Shown piece after piece: positions 39,660 through 53,000 of a stretch of DNA of 64,000 bases (position 1 is its first letter; every line of letters starts with the position of its first letter). This stretch comes from Cryptomeria japonica (Eukaryota; Streptophyta; Pinopsida; Cupressales; Cupressaceae). Below the pieces are notes generated by a model. The model ran no database searches and had not been told where the DNA came from. It saw nothing but the letters and a program-made list of their open reading frames with translations. The stretch lies in assembly GCF_030272615.1 (NCBI RefSeq), contig NC_081415.1:627541240-627605239 (forward strand), given 5' to 3'. Position numbers and translations under genes: made by a program.

Positions 39660-39768
39660 TTGGACTCTAGAAGAAAAGTTTAAAGGCACTTGAGTTAAAG
39701 ATCCAAAGATGTATAAGAGAGATGCACCAAAGCTGAACAAGTCAAGTTTCTCTACATGACATAAAAGG

Positions 39769-42700
39769 ATGAAGTTGCATCTATCAGGAGTTGGAGAATA
39801 TGTTGTATATCTGGAAAACGATTTTGTCACACCGAGCACCTATCCATTAACAATGGAAGAGATAAAGGAAAAGCAAGAACATATTCAAGCAATGATTGAA
39901 ATAACATCTGCATTGACTGACTCAAAGTTTAATGATCTAGAAGGCTGCAATGATGCAAAGGCAATGTGGGATAAGCTCATATCAGTATATGGAGGAGATG
40001 AACATGTTCAAAGAGCAAAAGTAGATAGTCTAAGAGGACAACTTGAATCCATGAGGATGAATGAAGGTGAGAACATAACTCAGTACAGTACAAGACTAAA
40101 GGAGATTGTCAATCAAATCAAAGAAGCAAGTGGAACTATTGAAGAAAAGGATATAACAAGTAAGTTGTTAAGAACCCTTCTACCAGCTTATGCAATCCAA
40201 GTCTCTACAATCAATGAATTGAGGTCTGTACCTAATATGCCAATTTCTTTAGATCCTACTATTGGTAAGCTACATGCATTTGAGTTAAGTAACTTTGATA
40301 ACAGTGGATCTTCGGTAAATAAAGTTGAATCTGCATTTAGTTCTTTTCATCTTGATGAATCTAATGATTACAATGAAAGAAAGTATAAGTACTCTGAAGG
40401 AGATCACAGTGGAGCAAGTGAAAGATTTCATAAGAACATGGAAGAAATACACAAACTGTATGAGGAAATCAGAAAGTAAGAAGAGTTTGAAGCACTATTA
40501 GCCAGAAGGTTACCGAGAGGCAAAGGTAAGTATAAAGAAAAACTACCTTTGAAATGTTTCAATTGTGATAAAATAGGACATATAGCTTCTAACTATCCTG
40601 ACAAAGATTCTACTGAAAAGAGAGATTACCGAGATGATAGACAGAAAGATAATCATTACAGAGGACACCGAGACTTCAGAAGAAGAGATAGAAAGACATG
40701 CTTAATAGCTGATGAGGAATCCAATGATGATAAATCAGATGACACTGATATAGAGGAAGTAGTTTATGTGGCTATCAAAGATGGATCAGATGAAGAAAGT
40801 TATGAAGAAAAAGCCCTAATATCTTACATAAACACTAATGATTTTTGGATCATAGATAGTGGATGCTCACATCATATGACAGGAGATAAACACAAGTTTG
40901 TTATGTTAGAAGATTATGATGGAGGCTATGTTAGATTTGGTAATGATGCACCATGTCCAGTGAAAGGTAAAGGATCTATAACACTTCTTGACAATGCAAG
41001 ATGCAATGATGTTTATTGGGTTGAAGGTTTGAAATACAATTTGTTGAGTGTGGCAAAGCTAAACAACACAGGTTACCGAATAGAATTTCAGAAAGGAATT
41101 GTCAAAGATCATGACAAGAATGGAAAGTTAGCTGCTACCGGGACACAAACAAAAGGTAACACATTTCACCTTGACTCAACTCGTAACAAGTGTTTGTATG
41201 CAAAGATAAATGATACCTGGTTATGGCATAAAAGGTTTTGTCATGTAAATTTTGATAATCTGATCAAAATAAGTAAGAAGCACTGAGTAAGAGGTCTATC
41301 AAGTCTTGAAAAACCTAAGAATGCCATGTGCTGAGGATGCGAGATGGGTAAGATGACAAGATCAAGCTTTACAAGTAAGTCTTATACTTCAAAGGGAATT
41401 TTAGATCTTGTGCACACTGATCTTTGTGGTCCTATGAAAGTTCATAGTTATTATGGTGATAAATATTTCATATTATTTGTGGATGACTATTCAAGGATGA
41501 TGTCAATAATGTTTTAAAAAAATAAATCAGAAGCTTTTCAAATGTTTAAATGGTACAAGGCAAGAGTTGAAAATGAAACAAGAAGACAACTGAAATGTCT
41601 TAGATCAGATAGAGGAGGAGAGTTCACATCTGATGAATTCAACTTATCCTGCAATGATCATGATATTAAAAGACAAGTCTCTGCACCGAGAACTCCACAG
41701 CAGAATGGAATAGCTGAGAGAAGAAACAGATCTATTGTGGATTGTGCTAGAACATTGATGATTAAAGAGAAGGTGCCACAAACATTTTGGAGAGAAGCAA
41801 TAAGCACAACAGTTTACACCCTAAACCGAGTATAATTGAAGAAAGGTACTTTGAAGACACCATATGAAATCTGGTATGATAAGAAACTCAATGTAAGTTA
41901 TTTTAACTTTTGAAGTAGATGCTATGTTCACAAAGATGATAGAAATGGGAAGTTTGATCAGAAGAGTGAAGAAGGAACATTTTTAGGTTATTCTTCTAGA
42001 AGCAAAGCATTTAAATGTCTGATCAAATCATCTAACAAAATAGTAGAAATTGCAAATGTGAAAATTGATGAATTTTTAGAAAGAAATGATGAAGGAAATT
42101 CCAAGGAACCAGAAGACTATGATGAATTTGTCTATGTTCAACCGACAAGTCTTACCGAGAAAACTGTTGAAGAAAATGAAGAGAATATCCAGTTACCGAG
42201 TGATGAAGAAGATCATATAGAGCCTACCGAGCCTGTATTAGCCAAGTATGTCATAAGACATCATGCACCAAGTCAGATTATAGGAGATAAGAATGATCCA
42301 GTGATGACAAAGAACAAACTGAGACAGAACACATGTCTGATATCTGAATTTGAACCGAGAATAGTGAAAGAGGCATTTAAGAGTGAAGATTGGACAAATG
42401 TTATGACAGAAGAGATTGATCAAATCAAGAAGAATGACACATGGACACTAATCCCAAGACCGAAGGACAAAAATGTAATCGGTACAAAGTGGATTTTCAG
42501 GAACAAGCTAAATGAAAAAGGAGAGGTCATTTGAAACAAAGCAAGACTAGTTTGCAAAGGTTATGCTCAAGAAGAAGGAATTGATTATGGTGAAACTTTT
42601 GCACTTGTTGCTAGACTTGAAGGAGTAAGAACATTGTTGGCATATGCTGCTTTCAAAAACTTCAAGGTATATCAAATGGATGTCAAATCTGCATTTCTGA

Positions 42701-43880
42701 ATGGAATATTAGAAGAAGAAGTTTTTATTGAACAACCTGAAGGATTAGTTGAAGACAATAATAAAGATCAGGTATGTAAATTGAACAAAGCTTTATATGG
42801 TTTGAAACAAGCACCTAGAGCATGGTATGAAAGATTGCACTCTTATTTGATTAAGATTGGTTTTATAAGGACAAGTGAGAACAATAATATGTACATGAAA
42901 AACAATGAAAATGGAATATTGATCTCAGCCATATTTGTTGATGATATTATATTTTGTGGAAATGACTCTTTATGCAAGAACTTTGGAAATGAAATGAGCA
43001 AAGAATTTGAGATGTCATTAATCTGTGAGATAAAGTATTTTATAGGTTTACAGATACTGCAAATGAAAAATGAGATTTTCATTACTTAATCCAAGTACAT
43101 AAAGGAAATCTTGAAGAAATTTAGAATGGAGGATTCAAAACCAGTAAGTACTCCTATGACTACCAACTGTAAATTATCAAAGAATGATGAATCTGCATCT
43201 GTTGATGAGACACTTTACCGATCCATGATTGGAAAGCTACAATATGTTGTTCATAGCAGACCGGACATAGCACATGCAGTAGGTATAGTTGCAAGATTCT
43301 CTACAGATCCTAAGGAAACACACGTGACAGTGATCAAAAGAATTTTTAGATACTTAAAAGGCACTAAAGATGATGGCTTAGTATATCAGAAAGGAAATGA
43401 TTTTGAAGTTTATACTGATGCTGATTGGGCATGCAACATCGATGACAGAAAAAGCACAAGTGGAGGAGCTTCTTTTTAGGAGAAAGACTAGTGAGTTGGC
43501 TTAGCAAGAAACAAGGATGTGTTTCACAGTCAACAACAGAAGCTGAATACGTTGCTGCAGCATTGAATTGTACTAACATTGCATGGATCAAACAATTGTT
43601 GGAAGGTATAAATGAGAATGTTACCGAGCCAGTAACTATATTCTATGACAATATTAGTGCCATTAATATTTCAAAAAATCTTGTTATGCACTCTAAGACA
43701 AAGCACATCTCTATTAAATATCATTATCTTAGAGAAGAAGCTCAAGAGAAGAAAGTGGTGTTGGAATATGTTAGCACAAAGGAACAAATAGCAAATATCT
43801 TCACCAAGCCACTGCCAAGGGACACTTTTGAATATCTCAAAAGTAAGTTAGGGGTCCTACCCCTATCTTCTACTCATTGA
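39769..43880 (+). pseudogene. Copia gag-pol, inactivated by stops
   Basis: The frames follow one another. Gag is at 39769-40479. At 40549 a zinc knuckle reads CFNCDKIGHIASNY, where the last Cys of CCHC is replaced by Tyr. The aspartic protease has WIIDSGCSHHMTG (about 40846). GAG-pre-integrase ends LWHKRFCHVNFDNL (41221-41265). The integrase core is at 41395-41835, with HTDLCGPM, DDYSR, and PQQNGIAERRNR with the catalytic Glu. The reverse transcriptase is at 42370-43089, with [25 protein letters not shown], and an FVDD catalytic box in place of the usual YVDD. RNase H is at 43400-43880, with YTDADWA, SWLSKKQ, STTEAEY and KHI...YH. Stops interrupt the frame at about 40477, 41284, 41515, 41833, 42532, 43087 and 43477, mostly single substitutions, plus minor shifts. 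This indicates inactivation after insertion without large loss. Confidence 0.9.
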
Positions 43881-44300
43881 CTGAGTTCGGTGAAAGCATC
43901 AATCCGACGACTCTAACGAATATCTTTTAGGAGTTGATGTTGATTTACACACTTTAGGATGTTTTCTAAAGGTGTACAAGAAATATTACATGAAACAATA
44001 TAGGGAACAGGAATTGAAGACAAAATGCTCTGACCGAGACTAAATTGACACATTACAGCAGGCATTCACTTCATACAGGAAGAAATTATGTTTTAGTTCT
44101 TTACTTTTTGGCATTGTTGTCAAAGGGGGAGAAAACTGAGAAAGGAGAGAAGACTGAAGATTGGAAAGAAGACTGAAGAAAACAGGAGAAGTCTAATGTA
44201 TGGGGGAGAAAATATGTTGACAGCAGGAGAGCATTTCAGCATTTTAGAAAATCATAGCAATCCGAATCTTTTAAGGTCAAATCAATTGGTTTTGCCATCA

Positions 44301-44317
44301 ATGCCAAAGGGGGAGAT
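44301..44317 (+). other. Polypurine tract before the 3' LTR
   Basis: atgccaaagggggagat abuts the 3' LTR start tgttggc. Upstream purine tracts (caaagggggagaaaac near 44133, tgggggagaaaat near 44201) give a triple arrangement. Confidence 0.85.
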
Positions 44318-45902
44318 TGTTGGCAATTTTGCATTATAACAGACAATGAAAGATTGTTGGCATTTCAATAAGGATATTGAGAAGGTTGTTGATGATTATG
44401 GATATAACTGCTTAAGGATGTTTACTATCTTGATATTATTATTTTGTCATTAATGTCAAGAAATTGATTTTCTAATTCAGTATGATGTTGCCATATCTTG
44501 AGAAGTATGATTTGAAGAATATAAAGATGTCAGTAAAAGACACAAGAAAGATTATGATGAATAAGGGGATGAATAAGGTATTCAATGGGCAACTATTACC
44601 GAGTCAGACAATGATGAGATCATGATGTTTAGATTGTTTTAATATCATACATATGTTGTAAATTGTAAGGTTAATACTATACTATGTTATCAAGCAAAGA
44701 ACCTAGTTGGTAAACCCTAAGGAACCTAGTTGGTAAACCCTAAGGTTATCGCTATCGGTTAATGAAGGCGGAATGTCTACCGAGTGAAGTTTAGTATTTA
44801 CCGAGTTATAACCGAGTTGTAACCGAGTTGTAACCGAGCTATAATAAAATGCATTAAATGGTTACATGCATTATTTAATGAAGGAAGCTGATGAGCTGGA
44901 ACTGATTAAATGATTGGTATGCCGTAAATATAGTTTGTTAAGAATCTATGGAAATGGAAGATTGACATGAAGATCTACAGTTCAGATTGAACTGCAATAC
45001 CCTAGCACAAGTTCCAAGAAATGTATGCAAGTTCCAAGGCAGGGTAAAACATTTTCAGATCGAAAGATGCATTGAACCTAGTCAAAGTTTGAAGATCTGA
45101 TGGCTATGATTGATCATGGGAAATGTGATCAAGGAGATTAAGCGGTTAGCTAATTGTTTATAAATAGGGAACTGTTGATAAACAATGTATGCGGGCAAGT
45201 GTATGCACAGGGATGCTACATAGTGATTACCAAGCACTGAAGCTTGAAGACCTGTTTTGAATAACAGAGTATAGAAGCCCAACAGATGGACAAGATTAGT
45301 TCTATGTCTAGATTGTATTGAACAAATAAGAATCTGCTTTAGCATTTTAGATGTGAAGTTGCAAATAGATTTTTATTACTGTTATTTTGTGAAAGTGACA
45401 AAAAATCTCTTAACTGAGTGGACTTAACAGTCTTATTTGTAAAACCCTCTAGCAAGGTGACATTCTGATTGAGTGTTTGAAATCCTTTAACAAGGTCACT
45501 TCTAACAAGGTGAAGATCCTAACAGATATGAGGGAAATCCCTTAATCGGGTCACATCTAGCAACGTGTTTGTAATCTTTAACAAGATTTGCTTTTAACCG
45601 AGCATACTCTAGAAGAGTATATTTCTTAGTGGGTCCGAAATCCCATAGTGGTTTTTCCCTATTTGGGTTTCCACGTTAAATCTGGTGTTATGAGGTTTAT
45701 GATGTTTATATGCTTTTGAGTTTGCATGTTTAACAATTTTGGTTATATTACTAAAGTATATGTTGCCGATGTTGAATCTGATGTTTTTTATGGAAGATTA
45801 AGTTTGTATGATCCACCCACTCCCGCGCCCCCCCCCCCCCCCCCCCCCCCCTCATCTTGTTGGCTATTGGATCTGTACTTACATTTAGTATCAAAACTAT
45901 CA
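44318..45902 (+). repeat. 3' LTR of the copia element
   Basis: Same ends as the 5' LTR. It differs by an extra 11-bp gttgtaaccga unit (four taaccgag repeats near 44801-44838) and by an expanded poly-C tract near 45828-45852, plus scattered substitutions. Confidence 0.95.
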
Positions 45903-48797
45903 CCAAAAGTTATTTTTCACATCTTATGTCATCTGGGTAGCTGCTAAAGCTGGAAAGTTCCCAGGGCTACAGGTAGAAGGTCAATTGGGAGAGGAGGAAG
46001 GACAGAAGAAGGTATGGGAGTATTATTCCCAACTCACTCTAGCCAGTACAAAGGCTCATTTCAAGATTGTCTTTACTTTTCCAATAATAATCAAATTAGT
46101 AGGGGACGTAGGATACGAGATTAGCCCGGAGGCCATGGCTATTATCCGAGAGTGGGCACGTTGGTTCATCCAAAACCCACGCTCAACCTACATCAGGGTT
46201 AGCGAATTCACAGGGAACCCAATGTTGATGCCCTGATACTGCAATGATAGAGTAATTTTGCTGGAGTATGTAAGGCAACTTTTGGGCCTCCGGTCTCTTT
46301 TGTCTTCAAAACATAAAACAAGAATTGATTTCTCGGTATCAATTGGATATTTCGCATGCTAAAAAATGTAGGTTGCAAAATTAGCAGAGCTAGAGCTTCG
46401 AGATTTGAACCCGAAGGAATATGATTATGCTAGGGAGTTCTATGACCCCTACGGGAAACTCAAACAAGCTATGCCTAAGGCATATGAGGGACACAAGCCA
46501 AGACTGGAGGATTTTTGGGCTAACCTTCAGAATAGTTTTGAAGTGAGAGAAAAGAGTTATAGTTTGTTGTCTGTGCCACAGATCAGAGATTTTGAAATTG
46601 AAACCAATCTCCCCAAAGACCTCAAAAGATGGAGACTTGCTCGATGCGACATACAAAGGACTAGAGATTGATAAGAAACCTCTCTCTCCAATGAAGTGGT
46701 CGGTGAATGAAGACCTAAATATTGAAAAAGTTTCTCAAGTGGTCATCAATAGGACCAAGCAATGGTTAAGCTAGAGGGTAAGGCCCAGTGCCTCAAAGGC
46801 GAAACAGAAGGAGTTCACTTCAAAGGTACCTCAATCAAGGGGCCATAAGGAGTTTGCTTAGAAGATAAGGTCAGCCTCGAGGCAAAATACATCCACCAAT
46901 CCAAATGAGGGAGACAAACCTCAAGAAAGTACTAAGGACTTAATGAAGAAACTCCAAGAAAAGATGAGGGAGTCTGAATTGTTAAAGAAGGCGGTGGACC
47001 TGGGAGTGACTGATGGATTGGGAGCGGTACCACTTGCCAAAGTTCTCCCACCAAGGACAACTATAGGGAAGACTACAGGAGAGGGTACCTAAGAACAGGA
47101 AGAAGAAATAGAGATTATAGAAGATATACCCACCTCAACAGCTGCCACACAAGACCCAGGCACCAACGCCCCTGTACCACCACCAGTCGATATACCCACA
47201 GGGCAGCCTGGAGTGCAAGGCTTCAGGTCTACCACTAAAGAAGTAAAAATTAGGAACATCAAATCTAATTTAGATCAGGAGGAAGAGGATCTTGAGCAAC
47301 AACAACCGCTAGAAGGCGAGCAAGAAGGGGATGAGGTAGAAGACCTATTGAACGAAAGACTAGTTCTAACCTCTCAAGATCAAGAGGACCTCCTCAAGGA
47401 TATAGCAGCTGAGCAAGGTGAAAAAGAGGCAGGTGAGGAAGATATGCCATTTAATGAAGAGGTCAGTGGCAAACTGGGAGAGTTACATAAGCAATAGGCT
47501 CTCCAAACCAATCTAGCCCGCCAAGTTACATTACCTCAAGATCCCAGGCAAACAGAGGCAGAGGAAAGAGATGAAGCAAAGGAGTAGGCGGACGTCCATG
47601 TTGTAACTGTAGATATAGTGTCACATCAAGGTGACAAAGATGAAGATATACCGCAATGGCTTGAGTTTACCTTTGAGAAGAAAAAGAGAAAAGTGGAGCT
47701 TCCCAAGGTCACTCTACAATAAGTAATCACCGAGGAGCCACCAAAGGCTAAGAAGCTAAAAACCGTTCATCATTTATCAAAAACTTATTCCAATGAAGTG
47801 ATTGTAGATGTGGCAGTTCCATTCCAAGCTGAGGGACAAGCTTCTCCCAAGTATCAAATATCCTAGATAAATTTGGGCAAACAAACTAAGTGGGGAGACT
47901 AGATACTTTGGAGCTAGCCACAAGTGTCGTCAAAGGGCGTGTAGAGAAGGAGCAAACTTCGAATCTAGAGCTCAAAGCATAAGTGGAACAATACAAGTAT
48001 CTCTTAGTTGAAATGAGAAAACCTCTGGACTCCTGTAGATCTAATGACCTACCTTCAACCTCATCACTGCCAGAGGGAGAAGTTAAGGCATTAGTGGAGG
48101 TGAGACAAGTGGCCAATGCAGCCAAGTCATGGACCCAAATAAATGCAACTAAGATTAGACTATTTCTGTAGGATACAATAAAGATATATTGGAGGGCAGT
48201 ACAGGCAGGCGAAGCCTTAGCTTCTTGTGTACACAATGGGAACGAAAGCTAAGTATTTTCAATAAGCAATTCCGAGTTTTGAATAAAGTATTATGGCTAG
48301 GGGAAGAGATAGTAATGGAGGAGGACCTCTTAGGAGGTGACAGTTATGAAAACTTACAGTCCTATGTATACATATTGGAGCTGAAGATTGAAATGCTTCA
48401 GCAGTATATGAAGGATATGGAACAGATTCGAGTCCCCCTTCTCAGGGAAATTTTGTCATATGAGAATTTTGTAAAGAGTATGCTTGGAGCCTTCAGATTA
48501 GGGTTGACTAGTACGGGGATAATGGAGCAGCGACAAGTTTTGAATCAGTGGGATGCATACGAAGCTCAACACTTAGGACCTTCGGCCTAGTTTGATGTCG
48601 CCCTCATGGATAGGTACACGTACTTGATCACTCAATGTCAAGAGGTGGCAGAGACAATAGGGGAACTAGAGAAAGGAAAGAAGCATGCAGATGAAGTGTT
48701 GAAGAAATATAAATTTAGAGTTAAGCATGTAGTTGATCCTCTTGTTCAAGTATTTGCATCTATAATTGATAATTATAGAGCTTTTGCCAAGAAATAA

Positions 48798-50069
48798 GGA
48801 ATAAAGGCATAGTTGCTAAAGATAGCAAAGCTTTTTCATAAATCCTTAATTTTGTATTTTTAGTTGTAGCTCCTACTCAAGTTCCAATTTTGAGAGAAAT
48901 CCTGCATGACTACAAAAACATGGCTCACCCAACATGGTCTTCATAGTGCTCATGCAGTCCCCATTTCATAGTTGTTAAGTGGAGTATCAAAGTAGAAACT
49001 TGCAAGTTAACTGCGACTCCTAGTTTCAGTTCTTAATTTAGGTTAGGTTTATTTCCTAGATAATAGGCCAGATAACTTCTATAAATTGAGAAGTTTGATT
49101 CATTTGTAAGGGTGCCCGAATTGATGATTTGTGGCCCACTTAGAGATTTTTAGAGTATTTTGCAGATTGTTAAGAAGTTCAGTTATTTTTGTTATACATT
49201 CATTAAGATTAATACAAGAAGTAGCTTGTAGATTGCCTGATCTACTTCTATATTCTACGAAATTGTTCTGTGTAATCTGGTAATGTTTATTGTTTGGAGT
49301 TAGCAACATGGTTTGATCTTTTTGTTTATTACTTTATGAATCATATTGTGCACGTCAGTGGTGTATGAGGATTATTGTGGTAGGTCGTATTGTTGATGAT
49401 TTTATTTCCATAAGTCTGTGAAATTGATGATTTTGCAGGTTTACTGGAGGTCCGTTGTTGAATGCTAACTTGGATGATATTTGATAATTTCTTGGATTGC
49501 AGGGAACTAACTAAGTAGTTCATTAAGTTGTTATTGTGTTGGTTTCATTGTTATTTTCTCATTTCCTTGATCTATCTTTTGCAGTTTATTTTCCAAAAAA
49601 TCTTAAATTTTAAAATACAAAAAAAAAAAGAAGAGGAAGTTTGACCGTTAATAACCATCGGGATTAGTTTCAACCAGCAATCCCCTTAATAGGTATAGCT
49701 ACATTAACCATTGGGTTTCCCATCACCATCATGACCCAACTATAGAGACCTTGGGGTAGTGAGTTTTCCCAAACTCATTGCTTTTCAGGAGAGGTGGTGA
49801 GTGTTCACATTGGTTACTTGACTATTGGCGGGTGTGTCAAAAATAGTCGTCAATAGGTGTGTCATAGAATTATGTCATGTTTTTGTCTTTAAAATGACAC
49901 TTGTCACCCACCTCCACAAAAGTCCAAGATCCTCCATGTGAGGACAATATAATCCATGTCACCTTCCTAGTAGGATGACAAGTTAAAATGCCAACTCCCA
50001 CTAGATGATGAAATAGCGTGTGCCAAAAAAATTATCCTTGTAGACTCATAAATTAAACTAAATATTAAA
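48798..50069. other. 3' flank of decayed element 2, no gene seen
   Basis: Short ORFs only. A poly-A-like stretch followed by purines (about 49618-49640) could be a retroposon tail or a polypurine tract, but no matching LTR or TSD was found. Confidence 0.4.
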
Positions 50070-53000
50070 TAAATAAGTCCAAATACCAATATTAGGACTT
50101 GCAAAGGTTGAGACACCATTATCCCAACATTATCCCACTCGTCAAAGACCTTTCAAGAACCTATCAATCAACTATAGGGGGTCGAGAGGCCCATAGAACT
50201 GGAACACCATCTGAACTTCTTTATGTTCATGAGTTTTGTCAATGCAATTGCAATATTTCTTAAAGTGTCAACCTCTTCAATTCTAACATTTTATCATCTA
50301 CCATATCTAGAACAAAATGAAACTGAACATCTATGTACTTTATTTTGGCATGATTGCTAACCAAATGGCACTTTGACTGTCACAATAGATAGTAAGCAAT
50401 CCTGCATCAAACCCAATATCAAAAAATAAATTTCTTGGCCAGATAGCTTCCTTATACGCATGATTAGCTACCATATACTCAGTTTATATCATGGACAACC
50501 ATCAAAACATAAGGAATACTCAAAATTACCCCTCAAATATTTGAACACTCTCTTAACTGCATCCCAATGTACCCATCCAAGATTAGTCATATATCAACTT
50601 AAAGGACTCTCACTTCTTGGGAAATGTCTAGTCTTGTATAGACTATAGCATACATAAGATTTCTAACAACGCTCGCATATGGTACAATGGCCATGTCCTC
50701 CACCTCAGTAGGAGATTTTGGACAATTCTCCATAGATGATTTTTTTTTTTAATGCAACATGAACTATCATAGATCTACAAGTTATCATGGTGAATCTCTC
50801 CAACACTGAATTCACTTTCTTACTCTAGCTTAACCAAAGCTTTTTGTTAGCTCTAACTCTTATGATCCCCATTCCCATAATGTACCTAGCTACACCCAAA
50901 TATTTCATTTCAAACTATTATAAAAACTAGGACTTCAAGTCAGAAATCAAATATCCATTCCCCAAAAGTAACATATCATCCACATGTAATGCAATAATGA
51001 GAATGCAACCATTATCAAATTTGAATTAAATACAATGATAAGATTTAGACGTATGAAATCCAAAGTTCAACACATAAGTATCAAACTTTTGGTACCACAT
51101 CTTAGGGAATTGTTTTAGACCATACAAAGACTTGTTCAACTTGCATACTAGATTTAATTTACCTTTCACCATGAAATCCTCTAGCTATGACATATAAATC
51201 TCTTCCTTCAAATCACCACGAAAGAATGATGTCTTCACGTTGAATTGCTTGATTGGGATCCCAATCATTATTTTTAGCAAGTGATAACAAGAATCAAATT
51301 GATGTCAACTTTGCAATGGAAGAGAAAACATCACCATAATCTATCCCCTCAATATGGGAATAACCTTTCATGACCAATCATGCTTTATGTCTCTCAACAC
51401 TACCATCTAGGTGCAACTTTTTCTTGAACACCCATTTGCATCCCACAGGCTTACGTCCTTTAGGAAAAGGTACCAAATCCCAAGTATTCTTCTTCTTCAA
51501 AGATGTCATTTTATCACCCATGGCTTCCATCCAAGAATCTGCATCACTCATATTCATAGCCTCTCTAATAGTCTGAGGCTCATCATTGTTACCATTCAAA
51601 GAAAAAATACAATTGGAATCTAACAATGAATAACCCAACCTATTCAGTTTTCACATGATTATCGTAGGCCTCCTCAAAGGCTAAGGTTAAGGTTCTTCAT
51701 CTTCTTTTGAACTTTTAGAGTTGTTAGAGCTCTCCTCATCATTAGGTACATTAGGAGCTTGTAGATCTTCTCTCTTGGGAGTAGAAGGGATTTGAACTAC
51801 CCCCTTATTTTATTTATCTCTTTCTCTAGTTGAAGCTCAATAGTGGATGGCTTCATCTCTTTGAAAATAACACTTGTTGTAGAGAACCTTCTCTGTCACT
51901 AGATCCCAAAGCGTGTACCCTTTTACACCGACACCATAGCCAATAAAGATATACTTCATTGCCTTATTCTCCAACTTAGTCCTTTTTCACTCAAAACATG
52001 AGCAAAAGCTTCATGACCAAATACTATGAGATGTTGCATAGAAGTCTTCTTCCTAACCAAACCTCCATTGGTGTCTTATAAATAAGTGTTAATGTAGGAG
52101 ATCTATTTACTAGATAGCAAGCAATGACTACATCTTCATCCCAAAAAAATTGTTTGAGGTAAACACCACTAAGAATACTCCTAGCTCTCTCCATCAACAT
52201 CCTTTTCATACTCTCCACAACTCCATTATGTTGAGGGGTGTATGGAGTTGTCTCATGCCTCCCATTCCCATGGCCCTTATAGAACCTATCAAAATCTGTC
52301 AAGAAAAAATCACCACTATTGTTAGTCCTCATGCACCTAAGCTTTTTACAAGCCTAATTCTCAACGAGAACCTTAAAATCTTTAAACCAATTGAAGATTT
52401 TAAATTTATTTATAAGAAAATAAACAAATGTCCTTTTGCTATAGTCATCAATGAATGATCAAAATACACAGATTTAGAAATAAAAGGAACATTAACAAGA
52501 TCAAGAACATCTAAATGTATCAAATCTAACATCCTAGAATATTTGTGAGAACTAGAATAAAATTGAACACAATTTTGTTTACCATAAATACAGTGTTCAT
52601 AAAAATCTAGCTCAAGATTACAGTCATTAATCCCCTTAATTAGACATTTATATTTAGGGTTTTGAGACCCTTCTCACTAATTTAACCAAGTCTTTGGTGC
52701 CATAATATTGTCTTCTCGATTGGTAGTTTCATCTCTAGAGCATTAGCACCCTTAGGTACCTAGAAAACATGATCACTAGATGTAGAAGCAATAGTCCTCT
52801 TTAGAACTTGATCTAATGGTGAGGATGAAGAATTATGAACCCTCTTCTTGGATTTTATAGAAGTACTATTGCACTATACTATGCATTAATCTATCTTATA
52901 CAAGGTGCTAATCTAAACACCCTTAGCAAGCACCATAAAACCTCTAGTCATCTTGCATCCATCTTATGATAAAACAACCTACACACCCACATCACTCAAT

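Larger units (their letters stand above)
38090..45902 (+). mobile_element. Full-length inactivated Ty1/copia retrotransposon
   Basis: A complete 7.8-kb element with LTRs 38090-39644 and 44318-45902 and the 5-bp target duplication ccaaa (38085-38089, 45903-45907). It has a PBS two bases after the 5' LTR and a polypurine tract immediately before the 3' LTR. The internal order is gag, protease, integrase, reverse transcriptase, RNase H, which defines copia. The region between pol and the 3' LTR has three spaced purine tracts (about 44133, 44201 and 44306), a feature reported for Sirevirus-type copia elements. It is inserted in sense orientation within the decayed ORF at 37401-48797. Confidence 0.95.
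37401..48797 (+). pseudogene. Decayed long coiled-coil ORF of a repeat element (copy 2), split by a copia insertion
   Basis: No family is recognised. An ATG at 37401 (Ser-rich start) has an in-frame stop at codon 26, is then open to 37964, and shifts frame into 37970-38089. Removing the copia element at 38090-45902 together with one copy of its TSD joins the frame directly to 45910-46236, with a long stretch free of stops. The frame then passes through a stop-rich zone into 46378-46671 and shifts near 46620 to the 46592-46774 frame. Acidic Glu/Gln-rich frames follow (47213-47497, 47600-47870), and the C-terminal helical part is at 47983-48171 and 48189-48797. Excluding the insert it is about 1,190 codons, very near copy 1. 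Layout also matches: globular N-terminal part, acidic middle, coiled-coil C-terminus, no gag/pol motifs. A 3' splice site precedes the ATG. Several stops and shifts make it non-functional. Confidence 0.6.
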
